A stretch of 49,554 nt of DNA from Pseudomonas sp. TH10 (GCF_016651255.1 NZ_JAEKEG010000076.1:1-49554); one strand, 5' to 3'. Shown: positions 39,514 through 49,027, numbered from the stretch's first letter. A program made the numbers and translations. The notes: generated from the letters alone by a model not told the origin.

Positions 39514-39696
39514 GCCATGTAAAAAATTCTAAACGCCGTTCATCATATCTTCATGATTCTTGGGGCTCTGGCGCCTGTATTGGCACGCAAGTGTTAAAAA
39601 AAGCCCTAAAAATAAACCCTGAGCGGCCATCTGTTCGCTATTGACTTCACTTTGCCGTTCGGGTTGACTGGCTACGTGAAAGGGCAGTGAACATAA

Positions 39697-39708
39697 TAAT
39701 TAACAGCT
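39697..39708 (+). promoter_or_regulatory. Copy 2 of the shared puu motif
   Basis: TAATTAACAGCT lies 14 bases before the puuA ATG. It repeats the 39502 motif at 11 of 12 positions, in the same orientation. Confidence 0.4.
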
Positions 39709-39721
39709 AAATAGGTGCATC

Positions 39722-41098
39722 ATGTCGGTCCCTCTGCGTACCGTTCAACTCAACGAAGCAAACGCATTCCTTAAGAAATATCCTGAGGTTTTGTACGTCG
39801 ACCTTCTGATTGCGGATATGAACGGTGTGGTGCGCGGCAAGCGCATCGAACGCACCAGTCTTCATAAGGTTTACGAGAAAGGCATCAACCTGCCGGCCTC
39901 GCTTTTCGCTCTCGACATCAACGGCTCCACGGTGGAAAGCACCGGCCTGGGTCTGGACATCGGCGACGCTGACCGAATCTGCTACCCAATCCCCGGCACC
40001 CTGAGCATCGAGCCGTGGCAAAAGCGCCCAACTGCACAACTGTTAATGACCATGCACGAGATCGAAGGCCAGCCGTTCTTCGCTGACCCGCGTGAAGTGT
40101 TGGCTAACGTTGTGCGCAAATTCGACGATCTCGGCCTGACCATTTGCGCCGCGTTCGAACTCGAGTTCTATCTGATCGACCAGGACAACGTTAATGGTCG
40201 TCCGCAGTCGCCGCGTTCGCCGGTCTCCGGCAAGCGTCCGGTGTCGACTCAGGTTTATTTGATCGACGATCTCGACGAATACGTCGATTGCCTGCAAGAC
40301 ATCCTCGAAGGTGCGAAAGAGCAGGGCATCCCGGCTGACGCCATCGTCAAGGAAAGCGCCCCGGCGCAGTTCGAAGTCAACCTGCATCACGTTTCCGACC
40401 CGATCAAGGCGTGCGACTACGCCGTCCTGCTCAAGCGTCTGGTGAAGAACATCGCCTACGACCACGAAATGGACACCACCTTCATGGCCAAGCCGTATCC
40501 AGGCCAGGCGGGCAACGGTCTGCACGTGCACATTTCGATTCTGGACAAAGAAGGCAACAACATCTTCGCCAGCGAGGATCCCGAGCAGAACGCCGCACTG
40601 CGTCACGCGATCGGCGGTGTGCTGGAGACCCTGCCTGCGCAAATGGCGTTCCTGTGCCCGAACGTCAACTCGTACCGTCGCTTCGGCGCGCAGTTCTACG
40701 TACCGAACTCGCCGAGCTGGGGCATCGACAACCGTACCGTGGCAGTACGGGTGCCAACCGGTTCGCCGGACTCGGTGCGTATCGAACACCGCGTTGCCGG
40801 CGCTGATGCCAACCCGTACCTGCTGATGGCGTCGGTTTTGGCCGGCATTCACCACGGTCTGACCAATCAAATCGAACCGGGCGCACCGGTGGAAGGCAAC
40901 AGCTACGAGCAGAACGAACAGAGCCTGCCGAACAACTTGCGCGATGCATTGCGCGAGTTGGATGACAGCGAAGTCATGGCGCGCTACATCGACCCGCTGT
41001 ACATCGACGTGTTCGTGGCGTGCAAGGAAAGCGAGTTGGCCGAGTTCGAGAACTCCATCTCGGACCTTGAGTACAACTGGTACCTGCATACGGTTTGA
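39722..41098 (+). CDS. puuA: Gamma-glutamylputrescine synthetase (glutamine synthetase family), PuuA-like
   Basis: This 458-residue protein of the glutamine synthetase family has an N-terminal beta-Grasp domain (LYVDLLIADMNGVVRGKRIE) and a catalytic domain with CAAFELEFYLID, GLHVHISI and RIEHRVAGADANPYL. It lacks the adenylylation segment of GlnA and is shorter than GlnA, which fits PuuA/SpuI. It would ligate glutamate to putrescine using ATP. AGGTG lies before the ATG. It is the first gene of the rightward puuA-puuC-puuB-puuR group. Confidence 0.93.
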   Translation: MSVPLRTVQLNEANAFLKKYPEVLYVDLLIADMNGVVRGKRIERTSLHKVYEKGINLPASLFALDINGSTVESTGLGLDIGDADRICYPIPGTLSIEPWQKRPTAQLLMTMHEIEGQPFFADPREVLANVVRKFDDLGLTICAAFELEFYLIDQDNVNGRPQSPRSPVSGKRPVSTQVYLIDDLDEYVDCLQDILEGAKEQGIPADAIVKESAPAQFEVNLHHVSDPIKACDYAVLLKRLVKNIAYDHEMDTTFMAKPYPGQAGNGLHVHISILDKEGNNIFASEDPEQNAALRHAIGGVLETLPAQMAFLCPNVNSYRRFGAQFYVPNSPSWGIDNRTVAVRVPTGSPDSVRIEHRVAGADANPYLLMASVLAGIHHGLTNQIEPGAPVEGNSYEQNEQSLPNNLRDALRELDDSEVMARYIDPLYIDVFVACKESELAEFENSISDLEYNWYLHTV

Positions 41099-41135
41099 TT
41101 GGCCAACACCCATCTTTGATGGCGGGCGAATAACC

Positions 41136-41222
41136 CTGTAGGAGCTGCCGAAGGCTGCGATCTTTTGACTTTGCTTTTAAAAGAACAAGATCAAAAGATC
41201 GCAGCCTTCGGCAGCTCCTACA
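41136..41222. repeat. REPIN copy 4 (GTAGGAGCTGC family)
   Basis: TGTAGGAGCTGCCGAAGGCT on the left and CTTCGGCAGCTCCTACA on the right form a nearly perfect inverted pair. It lies in the 171-base gap between puuA and puuC. Confidence 0.9.
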
Positions 41223-41269
41223 GGGGATTCATTCCAGCGATCACTAATTCCCTGCGTCGAGTCACAACC

Positions 41270-42759
41270 ATGACAAACACCCGTAGCGACTGGGAGCAAC
41301 GCTTCCAGTCCCTTTCCATCGAAAGCCGCGCGTTCATCAACGGTGAATACCGCCCGGCTATCAGTGGCGACACTTTCGAATGCCTGAGCCCCGTCGACGG
41401 CCGTTTCCTCGCCTCCGTGGCCAGCACCGATGAAGCCGACGCCAACCTTGCCGTTGAAGTCGCGCGCCAGTCTTTCGAGTCCGGCATCTGGGCGAAAAAA
41501 GCCCCGGCCGAGCGCAAACGCATCCTGATTCGCTTCGCCGATCTGATCCTGCAGAACCAGGAAGAACTGGCGCTGCTGGAAACCCTCGACATGGGTAAAC
41601 CGATCAGCGATTCGATGAGCATCGACATCCCGGCGACCGCCAACGCGATCCGCTGGAGCGCCGAAGCCATCGACAAGATTTACGATGAAGTCGCCGCGAC
41701 CCCGCACGACCAACTCGGCCTGATCACTCGCGAACCCTCCGGCGTCGTAGCGGCCATCGTGCCGTGGAACTTCCCGCTGATCATGGCCAGCTGGAAATTC
41801 GCCCCGGCGCTGGCAGCGGGCAACTCGTTCATTCTCAAACCTTCGGAAAAGTCGCCACTGACCGCCATCCGCATCGCGCAGCTTGCGCTCGATGCCGGCA
41901 TCCCCAAAGGCGTGTTCAACGTACTGCCGGGCTTCGGTCATACCGTCGGCAAGGCCCTGGCGTTGCACATGGACGTCGATGTGCTGGCGTTCACCGGCTC
42001 CACCGCGATTGCCAAGCAGCTGTTGATCTATTCCGGGCAAAGCAACATGAAGCGCGTCTGGCTCGAAGCGGGCGGTAAGAGCCCGAACGTGGTGTTCGCC
42101 GACGCGCCGGACCTGCGCGCGGCGGCCCAGGCGGCTGCGGGTGCTATCGCCTTCAACCAGGGCGAAGTCTGCACCGCCGGCTCCAGGTTGCTGGTGGAAC
42201 GCTCGATTCGCGAGCAGTTTATTCCGCTACTGGTGGAGGCACTGCAGGCCTGGAAACCGGGGCACGCCCTTGATCCGCAAACCACTGTCGGCGCCGTGGT
42301 TGATCAGCGTCAACTGGACAACGTGCTGAGTTATATCCAGGTCGGTAAAGACCAGGGGCGCAACTGATCGCGGGCGGCAGTCGCACCCTGGAAGCCACCG
42401 GTGGACTGTATGTGGAGCCGGCGATTTTCGACGGTGTGACCAACGCCATGACCATCGCCCAGGAAGAAATCTTCGGCCCGGTACTGTCGCTGATCACCTT
42501 CGACACGGCTGAAGAAGCGCTGCAAATCGCCAACGACAGCATCTTCGGCCTCGCCGCTGGTGTCTGGACCAGCAACCTCAGCAAGGCGCACACCTTCGCC
42601 CGTGGCCTGCGCGCCGGCAGCGTGTGGGTCAACCAGTACGACGGCGGCGACATGACCGCACCGTTCGGTGGTTTCAAACAGTCGGGCAACGGTCGCGACA
42701 AATCGCTGCACGCGTTCGACAAGTACACCGAGTTGAAAGCGACCTGGATCAAGCTCTGA
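41270..42759 (+). CDS. puuC: Gamma-glutamyl-gamma-aminobutyraldehyde dehydrogenase, PuuC-like, frameshifted
   Basis: Corrected length is about 496 residues, normal for PuuC/KauB. It has VPWNFPLIMASWK, the general-base Glu in LEAGGKSPNVV, the nucleophile Cys301 in NQGEVCTAGS, and EEIFGPVLSL, then PFGGFKQSGNGRDKSL. The frame breaks at GGGG 42355-42358; a fifth G restores VGKDQGAQLIAGG. PuuC oxidises the aldehyde made by PuuB to gamma-glutamyl-GABA. The ATG at 41270 has no strong ribosome site, and a REPIN lies just before it. Confidence 0.9.
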
Positions 42760-42776
42760 ACCCTTAAAAAAGCGAC

Positions 42777-42800
42777 GGCCGCCGGCACATGCCAGCGGCC
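42777..42800 (+). other. Hairpin before puuB
   Basis: GGCCGC-C-GGC-ACAT-GCC-A-GCGGCC forms a symmetric hairpin between puuC and puuB, 13 bases before the puuB ATG. It could affect translation or mRNA decay; no role is shown. Confidence 0.35.
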
Positions 42801-42813
42801 ATCGGAGAAACCT

Positions 42814-44097
42814 ATGAAACAGACACATGTAAACAGCTACTACGCCGCCACCCGCAATTTCACCGGCGACTTCCCGGTGCTGGAACAAGCGGTGGACTGC
42901 GACGTCTGCGTGATCGGCGCCGGCTACACCGGTTTGTCCTCGGCACTGTTCCTCTGCGAGGCGGGCTACAGCGTGACCGTGCTCGAAGCCGCCAAAGTCG
43001 GTTTTGGTGCCAGTGGTCGCAACGGCGGGCAACTGGTCAACTCCTACAGCCGCGACGTCGACGTGATCGAAGAGCGCTACGGCGACAAGACCGCCGAAGT
43101 GCTCGGCAGCATGATCTTCGAAGGCGCCGACATCATTCGCCAGCGCATACAGCATTACGACATCAAGTGCGACTATCGCCCGGGCGGTATCTTTGCAGCG
43201 ATGAACAAGAAACAACTCAACGGTCTGGCCGAGCAGAAGCGCAGCTGGGAACGTTATGGCAACCGCAATCTGAAGATGCTCGACGCAGCCGACATCCGTC
43301 GCGAAGTCGGCTCCGATGCATACGTGGGCGGCCTGCTCGACCTGCAGGGCGGCCACGTTCATCCGCTGAATCTGGCACTGGGTGAAGCAGCAGCCATCGT
43401 GCGTCTGGGCGGCAAGATCTACGAGCAATCCGCTGCGGTGGAAATCAAATACGGCGAGCCAAACGTCGTACGCACGGCCAAAGGCCTGGTCCGTGCCAAG
43501 TACCTGCTGATCGCCGGCAACGCCTACCTGCCGCAGGGCCTCGACAATCGAGTGACCAGTAAAAGCATGCCGTGCGGTTCGCAAATCGTCGTCACCGAGC
43601 CGTTGTCCGAACAGGTGGCGCGCAGCCTGATCAAGAACAACTACTGCGTTGAAGACTGCAACTACCTGCTCGACTACTACCGCCTGACCGCTGATAACCG
43701 CCTGCTGTACGGTGGTGGCGTGGTCTACGGTGCACGCGAGCCGGACGACATCGAACAACTGATCAAGCCGAAGATCCTCAAGACCTTCCCGCAGCTCAAG
43801 GACGTGAAGATCGACTACCGCTGGACCGGCAACTTCCTGCTGACGATGTCGCGCATGCCGCAATTTGGTCGCATCGAGAAAAATGCCTACTACATGCAAG
43901 GCTACAGCGGCCACGGTGTCACTTGCTCGCACCTGGCCGGCAAACTGATCTCGGAAATGATCCGCGGCGACGCCGAACGCTTTGACGCCTTCGCCTCCTT
44001 GCCGCACATGCCCATGCTCGGCGGCCGCACCTTCCAGGCCCCGCTGACCGCCATGGGCGCCGCGTACTACGCGCTGCGTGATCGCTTCGGCATCTAA
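42814..44097 (+). CDS. puuB: Gamma-glutamylputrescine oxidase, PuuB-like FAD oxidoreductase
   Basis: This 427-residue DAO-family flavoenzyme has the FAD-binding dinucleotide motif CVIGAGYTGLSSALFL near residue 32, then FGASGRNGGQLVNSYS. The C-terminal half has YYMQGYSGHGVTCSHLAGK, the FAD-contact segment of the family. PuuB oxidises gamma-glutamylputrescine to the aldehyde with hydrogen peroxide as by-product. GGAG lies before the ATG. It sits between puuC and puuR. Confidence 0.92.
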   Translation: MKQTHVNSYYAATRNFTGDFPVLEQAVDCDVCVIGAGYTGLSSALFLCEAGYSVTVLEAAKVGFGASGRNGGQLVNSYSRDVDVIEERYGDKTAEVLGSMIFEGADIIRQRIQHYDIKCDYRPGGIFAAMNKKQLNGLAEQKRSWERYGNRNLKMLDAADIRREVGSDAYVGGLLDLQGGHVHPLNLALGEAAAIVRLGGKIYEQSAAVEIKYGEPNVVRTAKGLVRAKYLLIAGNAYLPQGLDNRVTSKSMPCGSQIVVTEPLSEQVARSLIKNNYCVEDCNYLLDYYRLTADNRLLYGGGVVYGAREPDDIEQLIKPKILKTFPQLKDVKIDYRWTGNFLLTMSRMPQFGRIEKNAYYMQGYSGHGVTCSHLAGKLISEMIRGDAERFDAFASLPHMPMLGGRTFQAPLTAMGAAYYALRDRFGI

Positions 44098-44111
44098 AGC
44101 AGGCGCCTCCC

Positions 44112-44211
44112 TGTAGGAGTGAGCTCGCTCGCGATGGGCGTCAACGATAACGCGCGTTGTCTGCACGAACGTGTTGTCTGGACGTTCTTCGCGAGCGAGC
44201 TCGCTCCTACA
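44112..44211. repeat. REP pair (GAGCTCGCTCGCG type)
   Basis: Inverted halves TGTAGGAGTGAGCTCGCTCG and GCGAGCGAGCTCGCTCCTAC flank about 50 bases. It differs from the 34-41 kb REPIN family and lies between puuB and puuR. Confidence 0.8.
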
Positions 44212-44340
44212 GCAACACCCCCAAACGTGATTTAATACCCGACTTTCAAATCTCCGGGACAGGGAAGCGGTACCTTCGCGGCCACAAGTCGCCCGCCATC
44301 CACCCCCATAACCCTTAAGTTTTCCTCGCATAAGGCTGTC

Positions 44341-44889
44341 ATGGACACGGGCTCACGACTCAAACTAGTACGCGAAAGCTACAAACTCTCCCAGCGCGAG
44401 CTGGCGCGGCGTAGCGGCGTCACCAACGCGACCATCTCCCTGATCGAACAGAATCGCGTCAGTCCCTCCGTCAGTTCCCTGAAAAAACTGCTCGAAGGCA
44501 TCCCCATGTCCCTGGCGGACTTCTTCACCTTCGACCAGCCGCCCCGCGAGCACCAATACGTCTTCCGCGCCAGCGAACAGCCGGATCTCGGCCGTCACGG
44601 GCTGCGGCTGCTGCTGATCGGTGCATCGGTGCCGAGTCGGCAGATGCGCCTGTTGCGCGAGCAGTACGCACCTGGGGCGAGCTCGGGGGAGGAGCCCATC
44701 GTGCATTCGGAAGGCGAGGAGTGTGGGCTGGTGACGCGCGGCACGGTCGAGTTGACCGTCGATGGCCAGATCAGCGTGCTCAATGCGGGCGATGGCTATT
44801 ACTTCCCGACGACGCTGCCGCACCGCTTCCGCAATATTGGCCAGGATGAAGCGGAAATCATCAGCGCCAACACCCCGGCCAACTTCTGA
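44341..44889 (+). CDS. puuR: PuuR-like regulator (HTH + cupin)
   Basis: This 182-residue protein has an N-terminal HTH_3 domain (about residues 6-58; LSQRELARRSGVTNATISLI) and a C-terminal cupin domain (about 110-178; IVHSEGEECGLVTRGTVELT and FPTTLPHRFRN). This is the build of PuuR, the repressor of putrescine catabolism. It would sense putrescine and control puuA and puuD, whose gap holds a repeated motif. It has its own gap upstream and may be separately expressed. Confidence 0.9.
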   Translation: MDTGSRLKLVRESYKLSQRELARRSGVTNATISLIEQNRVSPSVSSLKKLLEGIPMSLADFFTFDQPPREHQYVFRASEQPDLGRHGLRLLLIGASVPSRQMRLLREQYAPGASSGEEPIVHSEGEECGLVTRGTVELTVDGQISVLNAGDGYYFPTTLPHRFRNIGQDEAEIISANTPANF

Positions 44890-45014
44890 TATCACTGCGG
44901 GCTGCAGCAGGTGGCGAAGGCTGCGTCCGCAGCTCGCTCTGTCACAGGCGGTTCCAAGCCACGCTGTTTGATTCTTGCGGCAGGAGTAGATTTCCTACGC
45001 GATTTTCGAACGCC

Positions 45015-45049
45015 AAGATCAAAAGATCGCAGCCTTCGGCAGCTCCTAC
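45015..45049. repeat. Half REPIN (GTAGGAGCTGC family)
   Basis: AAGATCAAAAGATCGCAGCC and CTTCGGCAGCTCCTAC form a right arm only; the left partner is degenerate (CAGGAGTAGATTTCCTAC at 44981-44998). It follows the puuR gene. Confidence 0.75.
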
Positions 45050-45076
45050 GGGAGGTGTATGTCAGTTGAAATAACG

Positions 45077-45103
45077 AAGCCCCGAATCGTCGGGGCTTTT
45101 TTT
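45077..45103. terminator. Rho-independent terminator
   Basis: AAGCCCCGA pairs with TCGGGGCTT (9 bp, ATCG loop) followed by TTTTT. It serves puuR rightward and, by symmetry, the PLDc_N gene leftward. Confidence 0.9.
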
Positions 45104-45128
45104 GATTTATAGGCGAGTGTCGCCGGCT

Positions 45129-45347
45129 TTACTGCCTGGCCTGTGGTGAATGCGGGTTGCGGGCCGTGTGCTTGGGTCCGGCCATGGCCCATGCCAGCAA
45201 TCCGAACAGTGGTACAAAGACGATCACCACAATCCACACCAGCTTGTTACTCGACTTGCCCTCGGCTTTACGCACCCGATTAATCGCCCACAACTCGACC
45301 AGCACCAGAACTGCCGCGAGTACGATCCAGATCGTTTCGATTTGCAT
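45129..45347 (-). CDS. PLDc_N domain small membrane protein
   Basis: This 72-residue protein has two TM helices (about residues 5-25 and 36-56) and the PLDc_N-type signature VELWAINRVRKAEGKSSNKL with VWIVVIVFVPLFGLLAW. The domain is the N-terminal membrane part of cardiolipin synthases, often found alone in small proteins of unknown role. AGGAGG lies before the ATG. Confidence 0.85.
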   Translation of the reverse strand: MQIETIWIVLAAVLVLVELWAINRVRKAEGKSSNKLVWIVVIVFVPLFGLLAWAMAGPKHTARNPHSPQARQ

Positions 45348-45460
45348 AAGCCACCTCCTGATAGTCCTTCAGTTAGGCGGGCAGGGGCGCTCAGGGTTCA
45401 TTTTATTGCTGTACAGAGCTCCACCAGCGTCCCGTCGTGGCAGTTAATGGCTGTCACGGA

Positions 45461-45490
45461 CCCATCGCGAGCAGGGCTCGCGCCCACAGG
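45461..45490. repeat. Single REP (GCGAGCAGGGCTCGCG)
   Basis: CCATCGCGAGCAGGGCTCGC followed by CCCACAGG is a single REP unit in the 159-base gap between the PLDc_N gene and the permease gene. The gap holds no other signal I can see. Confidence 0.6.
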
Positions 45491-45506
45491 GAGCCAGCGG
45501 TGCGGG

Positions 45507-46926
45507 TTAGTTCGAGTTGGCCAGTTTGCCGGTGGAAAGACGGCGCTTGTAGGCGCTGTCGCGATTGGCCAGCCAGTAGTAGAGCGGCGAAGTGATCAGC
45601 AGGCCGACCAGCCATGATAAGTCCGCGCCATTGATGTGCTCGGAAATCGGCCCTACATACAGCGGCGTGTTCATGAACGGAATCTGCACCACGATGCCGA
45701 TTGCGTAGGCCAGCAGTGCCTGCGGGTTGTAGCGGCCGTAGATTCCGCCATCCACCTGGAAGATCGAGTTGATGTCGTACTTGCCTTGGTGAATCGCGTA
45801 GAAGTCGATCAGGTTGATCGCGGTCCACGGCACCAGCACCACAAGCAGCACCAGCACCATGTCGACGAAGTGGCCGATGAAGTCCTTCGACGCGCCTACC
45901 GCAGCAAAGCAGCAGGCCAGCAACACAATGACCGAGATCACCGCGCGGCTCTTGGCGGTGGGGATCCAGCGGTAAGCGAAGGTCTGCACCAGGGTGATCA
46001 GCGACAGCACCGCGCCGTAGAGGTTGAGGGCGTTGTGGCTGATCACGCTGAGCAGGAACAGCACCAGCATCAGCGGGCCGATGGAGCCGGTGGCGAGTTT
46101 GACCGCGTCCATGGTGTCCATGCCTGCGGGCGTGGCCAGCACAGCCACGGCGCCGAAGATAAACGACAGGCTGGAGCCGAGCACGGTGCCCAGGTAGGTG
46201 GTCCAGAACGTGGCGGCTACCGGCACGTTGGCCGGCAGGTAGCGCGAGTAGTCGGAGACATAGGGCGCGAAGGCGATCTGCCAGAGCGCGGCCAGGGATA
46301 CGGTTGCCAGCCAGCCGGAGATGTTGAAACTGCCGCGGGTGAGGAAATCGGCGGTCTGCACGTGGGTGAAGATGTAGCCGAAACCCAGCACGATGCCGGC
46401 CCCGAGCACCCAGGTGCCGATGCGATTGAGCACGTGGATGAACCGGTAGCCGATGATGCCGATGATCCCCGAACCGATGGCGCCGATGACGATACCGACC
46501 GGCACCGGAACGCTGTCGACCACGCCGTGCAACGACTTGCCGGCGAGGACGATGTTGGAGGCGAAGAAGCCGATGTACATGACGCCGGCAATCAGCACCA
46601 CCAGCAGGGCGCCGAGGGAGCCGAACTGCGCGCGGCTCTGGATCATTTGCGGAATGCCCATCTGCGGGCCTTGCGCGGAGTGCAGCGCCATCAACACGCC
46701 GCCCACCAGGTGGCCGACAAGAATCGCGACGATGCCCCAGACCAGATTCAAGTGAAACAACTGCACGCCCAGCGCACCGGTAACGATGGGCAACGGCGCG
46801 ATGTTGCCGCCGAACCAGAGCGTGAACAGATCCCTGACCTTTCCGTGGCGATCTTCGGGGGGCACGTATCCTATCGTGTGTTTTTCAATCAGCGGAGCGG
46901 AGGATGCTGCTGCAGGGGTAGCCATG
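45507..46926 (-). CDS. NCS1-family nucleobase/hydantoin-type permease (CodB-like)
   Basis: This 472-residue protein has about twelve TM helices and starts MATPAAASSAPLIEKHTIGY with GGAG six bases before. NCS1 features are WFGGNIAPLPIVTGAL, the TM3 segment SRAQFGSLGALLVVL, and PYVSDYSRYLP, and the late PWTAINLIDFYAIHQGKYD. Members carry cytosine, allantoin, hydantoins or pyridoxine by cation symport. It is read in the same direction as argE-like and DUF1028 genes but is separated from them by 227 bases, which hold an inverted repeat and a REP. The substrate cannot be told from sequence. Confidence 0.9.
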
Positions 46927-47052
46927 ACGAACTCCAAGGCAAGGATGAGTACGTGGACGTACTTCGGTGAGCGCCGGCACGGACGGCGCATTTCTTGTTG
47001 AAGTGATCATGTGCAAAGGCTCGGGATAGATAAATTAGTAAGTTTGTTGCTA

Positions 47053-47075
47053 CAGACCTTAAAAAAGTAGGTCTG
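47053..47075. promoter_or_regulatory. Inverted repeat upstream of the NCS1 permease
   Basis: CAGACCT (47053-47059) and AGGTCTG (47069-47075) form a 7-bp perfect inverted repeat 127 bases before the permease start. It may be an operator; the intervening TAAAAAAGT is AT-rich. No regulator gene is in the window. Confidence 0.35.
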
Positions 47076-47088
47076 CGGGCGCAGTAAA

Positions 47089-47116
47089 CCTGTGGGAGCA
47101 AGCACGCTCCCACAGG
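47089..47116. repeat. Perfect REP hairpin (CCTGTGGGAGC)
   Basis: CCTGTGGGAGC pairs with GCTCCCACAGG (11 bp, six-base loop) between the argE-like gene end and the permease start. It is the compact form of the GTGGGAGC REP family. Confidence 0.8.
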
Positions 47117-47153
47117 GAATGTTTGCAGGGAAGAAAGTTGCTCAAGCCGGGCT

Positions 47154-48305
47154 TTATTTGCAAATGGATAGCAGCATTCGCTGCAGCATTTGATCGCAGC
47201 CAGCGAGTTGGTCGAGGCTGACGAATTCGTCGGGTTTGTGGCCCTGGTCCATGCTGCCCGGGCCGCAGACGACGGTGGGTATGCCAGCGGCGTCGAACAG
47301 GCCGCCCTCGGTGCCGAAGGCTACGGTGGCGAACTCGCGGGAGCCGCAGAATGCGGCGAGCAGTTCTGCCGCTTCGCTGTGCGCGTCGGTCGCCAATCCC
47401 GGGTACGCCGACAGTTCGCTGAAGCTGATACCACTGTGCTCACTGACGGCGCGCATGCGCGGCAGCAGTTGCTGCTCGGCGTACCGCTGCAGCTGCTGCG
47501 CGACCTCACTGGGATCCTGGGCCGGCAGCGCGCGAATCTCAAAGTCGAAACGGCAATCGGCGGGGACGATGTTGAGCGCCTTGCCGCCGCTAATGACGCC
47601 GGTCTGCACGGTGCTGAAAGGCGGGTCGAACCGGGCGTCCTGATGCTCGGGGGCTTTGAGCCGACTGCCGATCCGTCCCAGTTCGCCGATCAACTCGGCG
47701 GCGTATTCAATCGCGTTGACCCCGAGCGGCGCATACGCGGAATGGCAGGCCTCGCCGTGGATATCGCAGCGCATCGCCAGTTTGCCCTTGTGACCCAGCA
47801 CCGGTTTCAACTCGGTCGGCTCGCCAATGTTGCACAGCCTGGGTTTGACCGGGCGCTGCTGCAGCGCCTTGAGCAACGAGCGAACACCCAGGCAGCCGAC
47901 TTCTTCATCGTAGGACAGGGCAATGTGCACCGGCATGCGCAGATCCGCCTGCACCAGCGCCGGCACCAGGGCGAGCACGCAGGCGATGTAGCCTTTCATG
48001 TCTGCGGTGCCACGACCGTAGAGCTTGCCGTCGCGCTCGGTCAGCGCAAACGGCGGCAGGGTCCACGGCTGGCCGTCGACCGGCACCACATCGGTGTGGC
48101 CGGAGAGGACGATGCCCGGCACATCCGCCGGGCCGATGCTGGCGAACAGATTGGCCTTGCTGCGCTGCTCGTTGTAGATCAGCTCGCAGGGCACTGAAAA
48201 ATTCGCCAGGTAGTCGCGCACGAACTCGATCAGCTGCAGGTTGGATTCGCGGCTCGTGGTGTCGAACGCCACCAGGGTTTTGAGCAGGTCGATGCTGTGA
48301 CTCAT
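47154..48305 (-). CDS. argE: ArgE-like zinc-dependent deacylase (M20 family)
   Basis: This 383-residue M20 metallopeptidase-fold protein has the zinc ligands in SGHTDVVPVDGQ (His/Asp), the catalytic Glu in LSYDEEVGCLG, and the GRGTADMKGYIA segment. It matches ArgE (acetylornithine deacetylase) in length. The neighbours (NCS1 permease, DUF1028, RidA-like) suggest that the true substrate may be another N-acyl or N-carbamoyl amino compound, and not acetylornithine. The start overlaps the DUF1028 stop (ATGA at 48302-48305). Confidence 0.87.
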   Translation of the reverse strand: MSHSIDLLKTLVAFDTTSRESNLQLIEFVRDYLANFSVPCELIYNEQRSKANLFASIGPADVPGIVLSGHTDVVPVDGQPWTLPPFALTERDGKLYGRGTADMKGYIACVLALVPALVQADLRMPVHIALSYDEEVGCLGVRSLLKALQQRPVKPRLCNIGEPTELKPVLGHKGKLAMRCDIHGEACHSAYAPLGVNAIEYAAELIGELGRIGSRLKAPEHQDARFDPPFSTVQTGVISGGKALNIVPADCRFDFEIRALPAQDPSEVAQQLQRYAEQQLLPRMRAVSEHSGISFSELSAYPGLATDAHSEAAELLAAFCGSREFATVAFGTEGGLFDAAGIPTVVCGPGSMDQGHKPDEFVSLDQLAGCDQMLQRMLLSICK

Positions 48306-48979
48306 CGATCATCTCCGGCGACGCCATAGCCTGGGGACCTGTCGGGGGCCAGTGCGCGGTCGATGTAGTCCTGGACCTGGGGACGGTAGGCTTCCCAGAG
48401 CTTTTCCAGTTGCGCGATCGGCGCTTCGTCAGCCCAATCGACCCGCAGGTTGATGATCGGCCAGGTCAGTTCACCGACCACCACCAGCGCTGCGGAATGC
48501 ACCGGACCGGCTTCACCGCCTGCTTCGATCGCGGCGTTCATGGCGGTGATCAGGCGGTCTGCCAGTTGTCCTTCACCGTGTTCAAATGCGCTGACCATGG
48601 CCTCGATCACCGAACGGTCCGCGAGCATGTTACCGGCAGCGACGCATTGCTCACCGGACACTGCAGTGTGCTTGCCGAGGGTTTCGCTGCCGCTGAAATG
48701 GGCGGTGCGCCCCAGGTGGTCGATGGCGGTGATTTGCCGGTACTGGCTGTAGCCGTTGCGCGTCAGCACCTTGTCCAGGGCTTCTGCGGGCGCCAGCCCC
48801 TGTTCCATCAGGGCCAGGGTTTCCGGGCCGAGGGAGGGCAGGGTGATGTTCTGTGTCGAGACGGCACCGACACCCGGCAGCAGCCAGGGGCAACGGGCGC
48901 CGACAGCGATGCTGGAGGAGCTGATGGCGATGCCGAACTGGCCGGTTTCGGGGCAGCGGGCGGCGATGGAGAAGGTCAT
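48302..48979 (-). CDS. DUF1028 family protein
   Basis: This 225-residue protein carries the DUF1028 N-terminus MTFSIAARCPETGQFGIAIS and GVGAVSTQNITLPSLGPETL, then GKHTAVSGEQCVAAGNMLAD. It has the Ntn-hydrolase-like secretion-free build of the family, whose function is unknown. An AGGAG-like site (aaggagcccccc) precedes the ATG. Overlap with the deacylase start indicates a joint pathway. Confidence 0.9.
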   Translation of the reverse strand: MTFSIAARCPETGQFGIAISSSSIAVGARCPWLLPGVGAVSTQNITLPSLGPETLALMEQGLAPAEALDKVLTRNGYSQYRQITAIDHLGRTAHFSGSETLGKHTAVSGEQCVAAGNMLADRSVIEAMVSAFEHGEGQLADRLITAMNAAIEAGGEAGPVHSAALVVVGELTWPIINLRVDWADEAPIAQLEKLWEAYRPQVQDYIDRALAPDRSPGYGVAGDDR

Positions 48980-49027
48980 GGGGGGCTCCTTGGTTGGCCT
49001 TTTTTAGGGTGGTGTCTGAGCTGGCCT

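Noticed and set aside
39576..39600. TTGGCACGCAAGTGTTA as a sigma-54 promoter for puuA
   Set aside because: The -24 half is excellent, but the -12 position reads TT where GC is needed.
45636..46970. 444-residue + strand open frame opposite the permease
   Set aside because: Very rich in His, Gln, Asp and Gly, no family pattern; it is the complement of TM-helix codons of the NCS1 permease.
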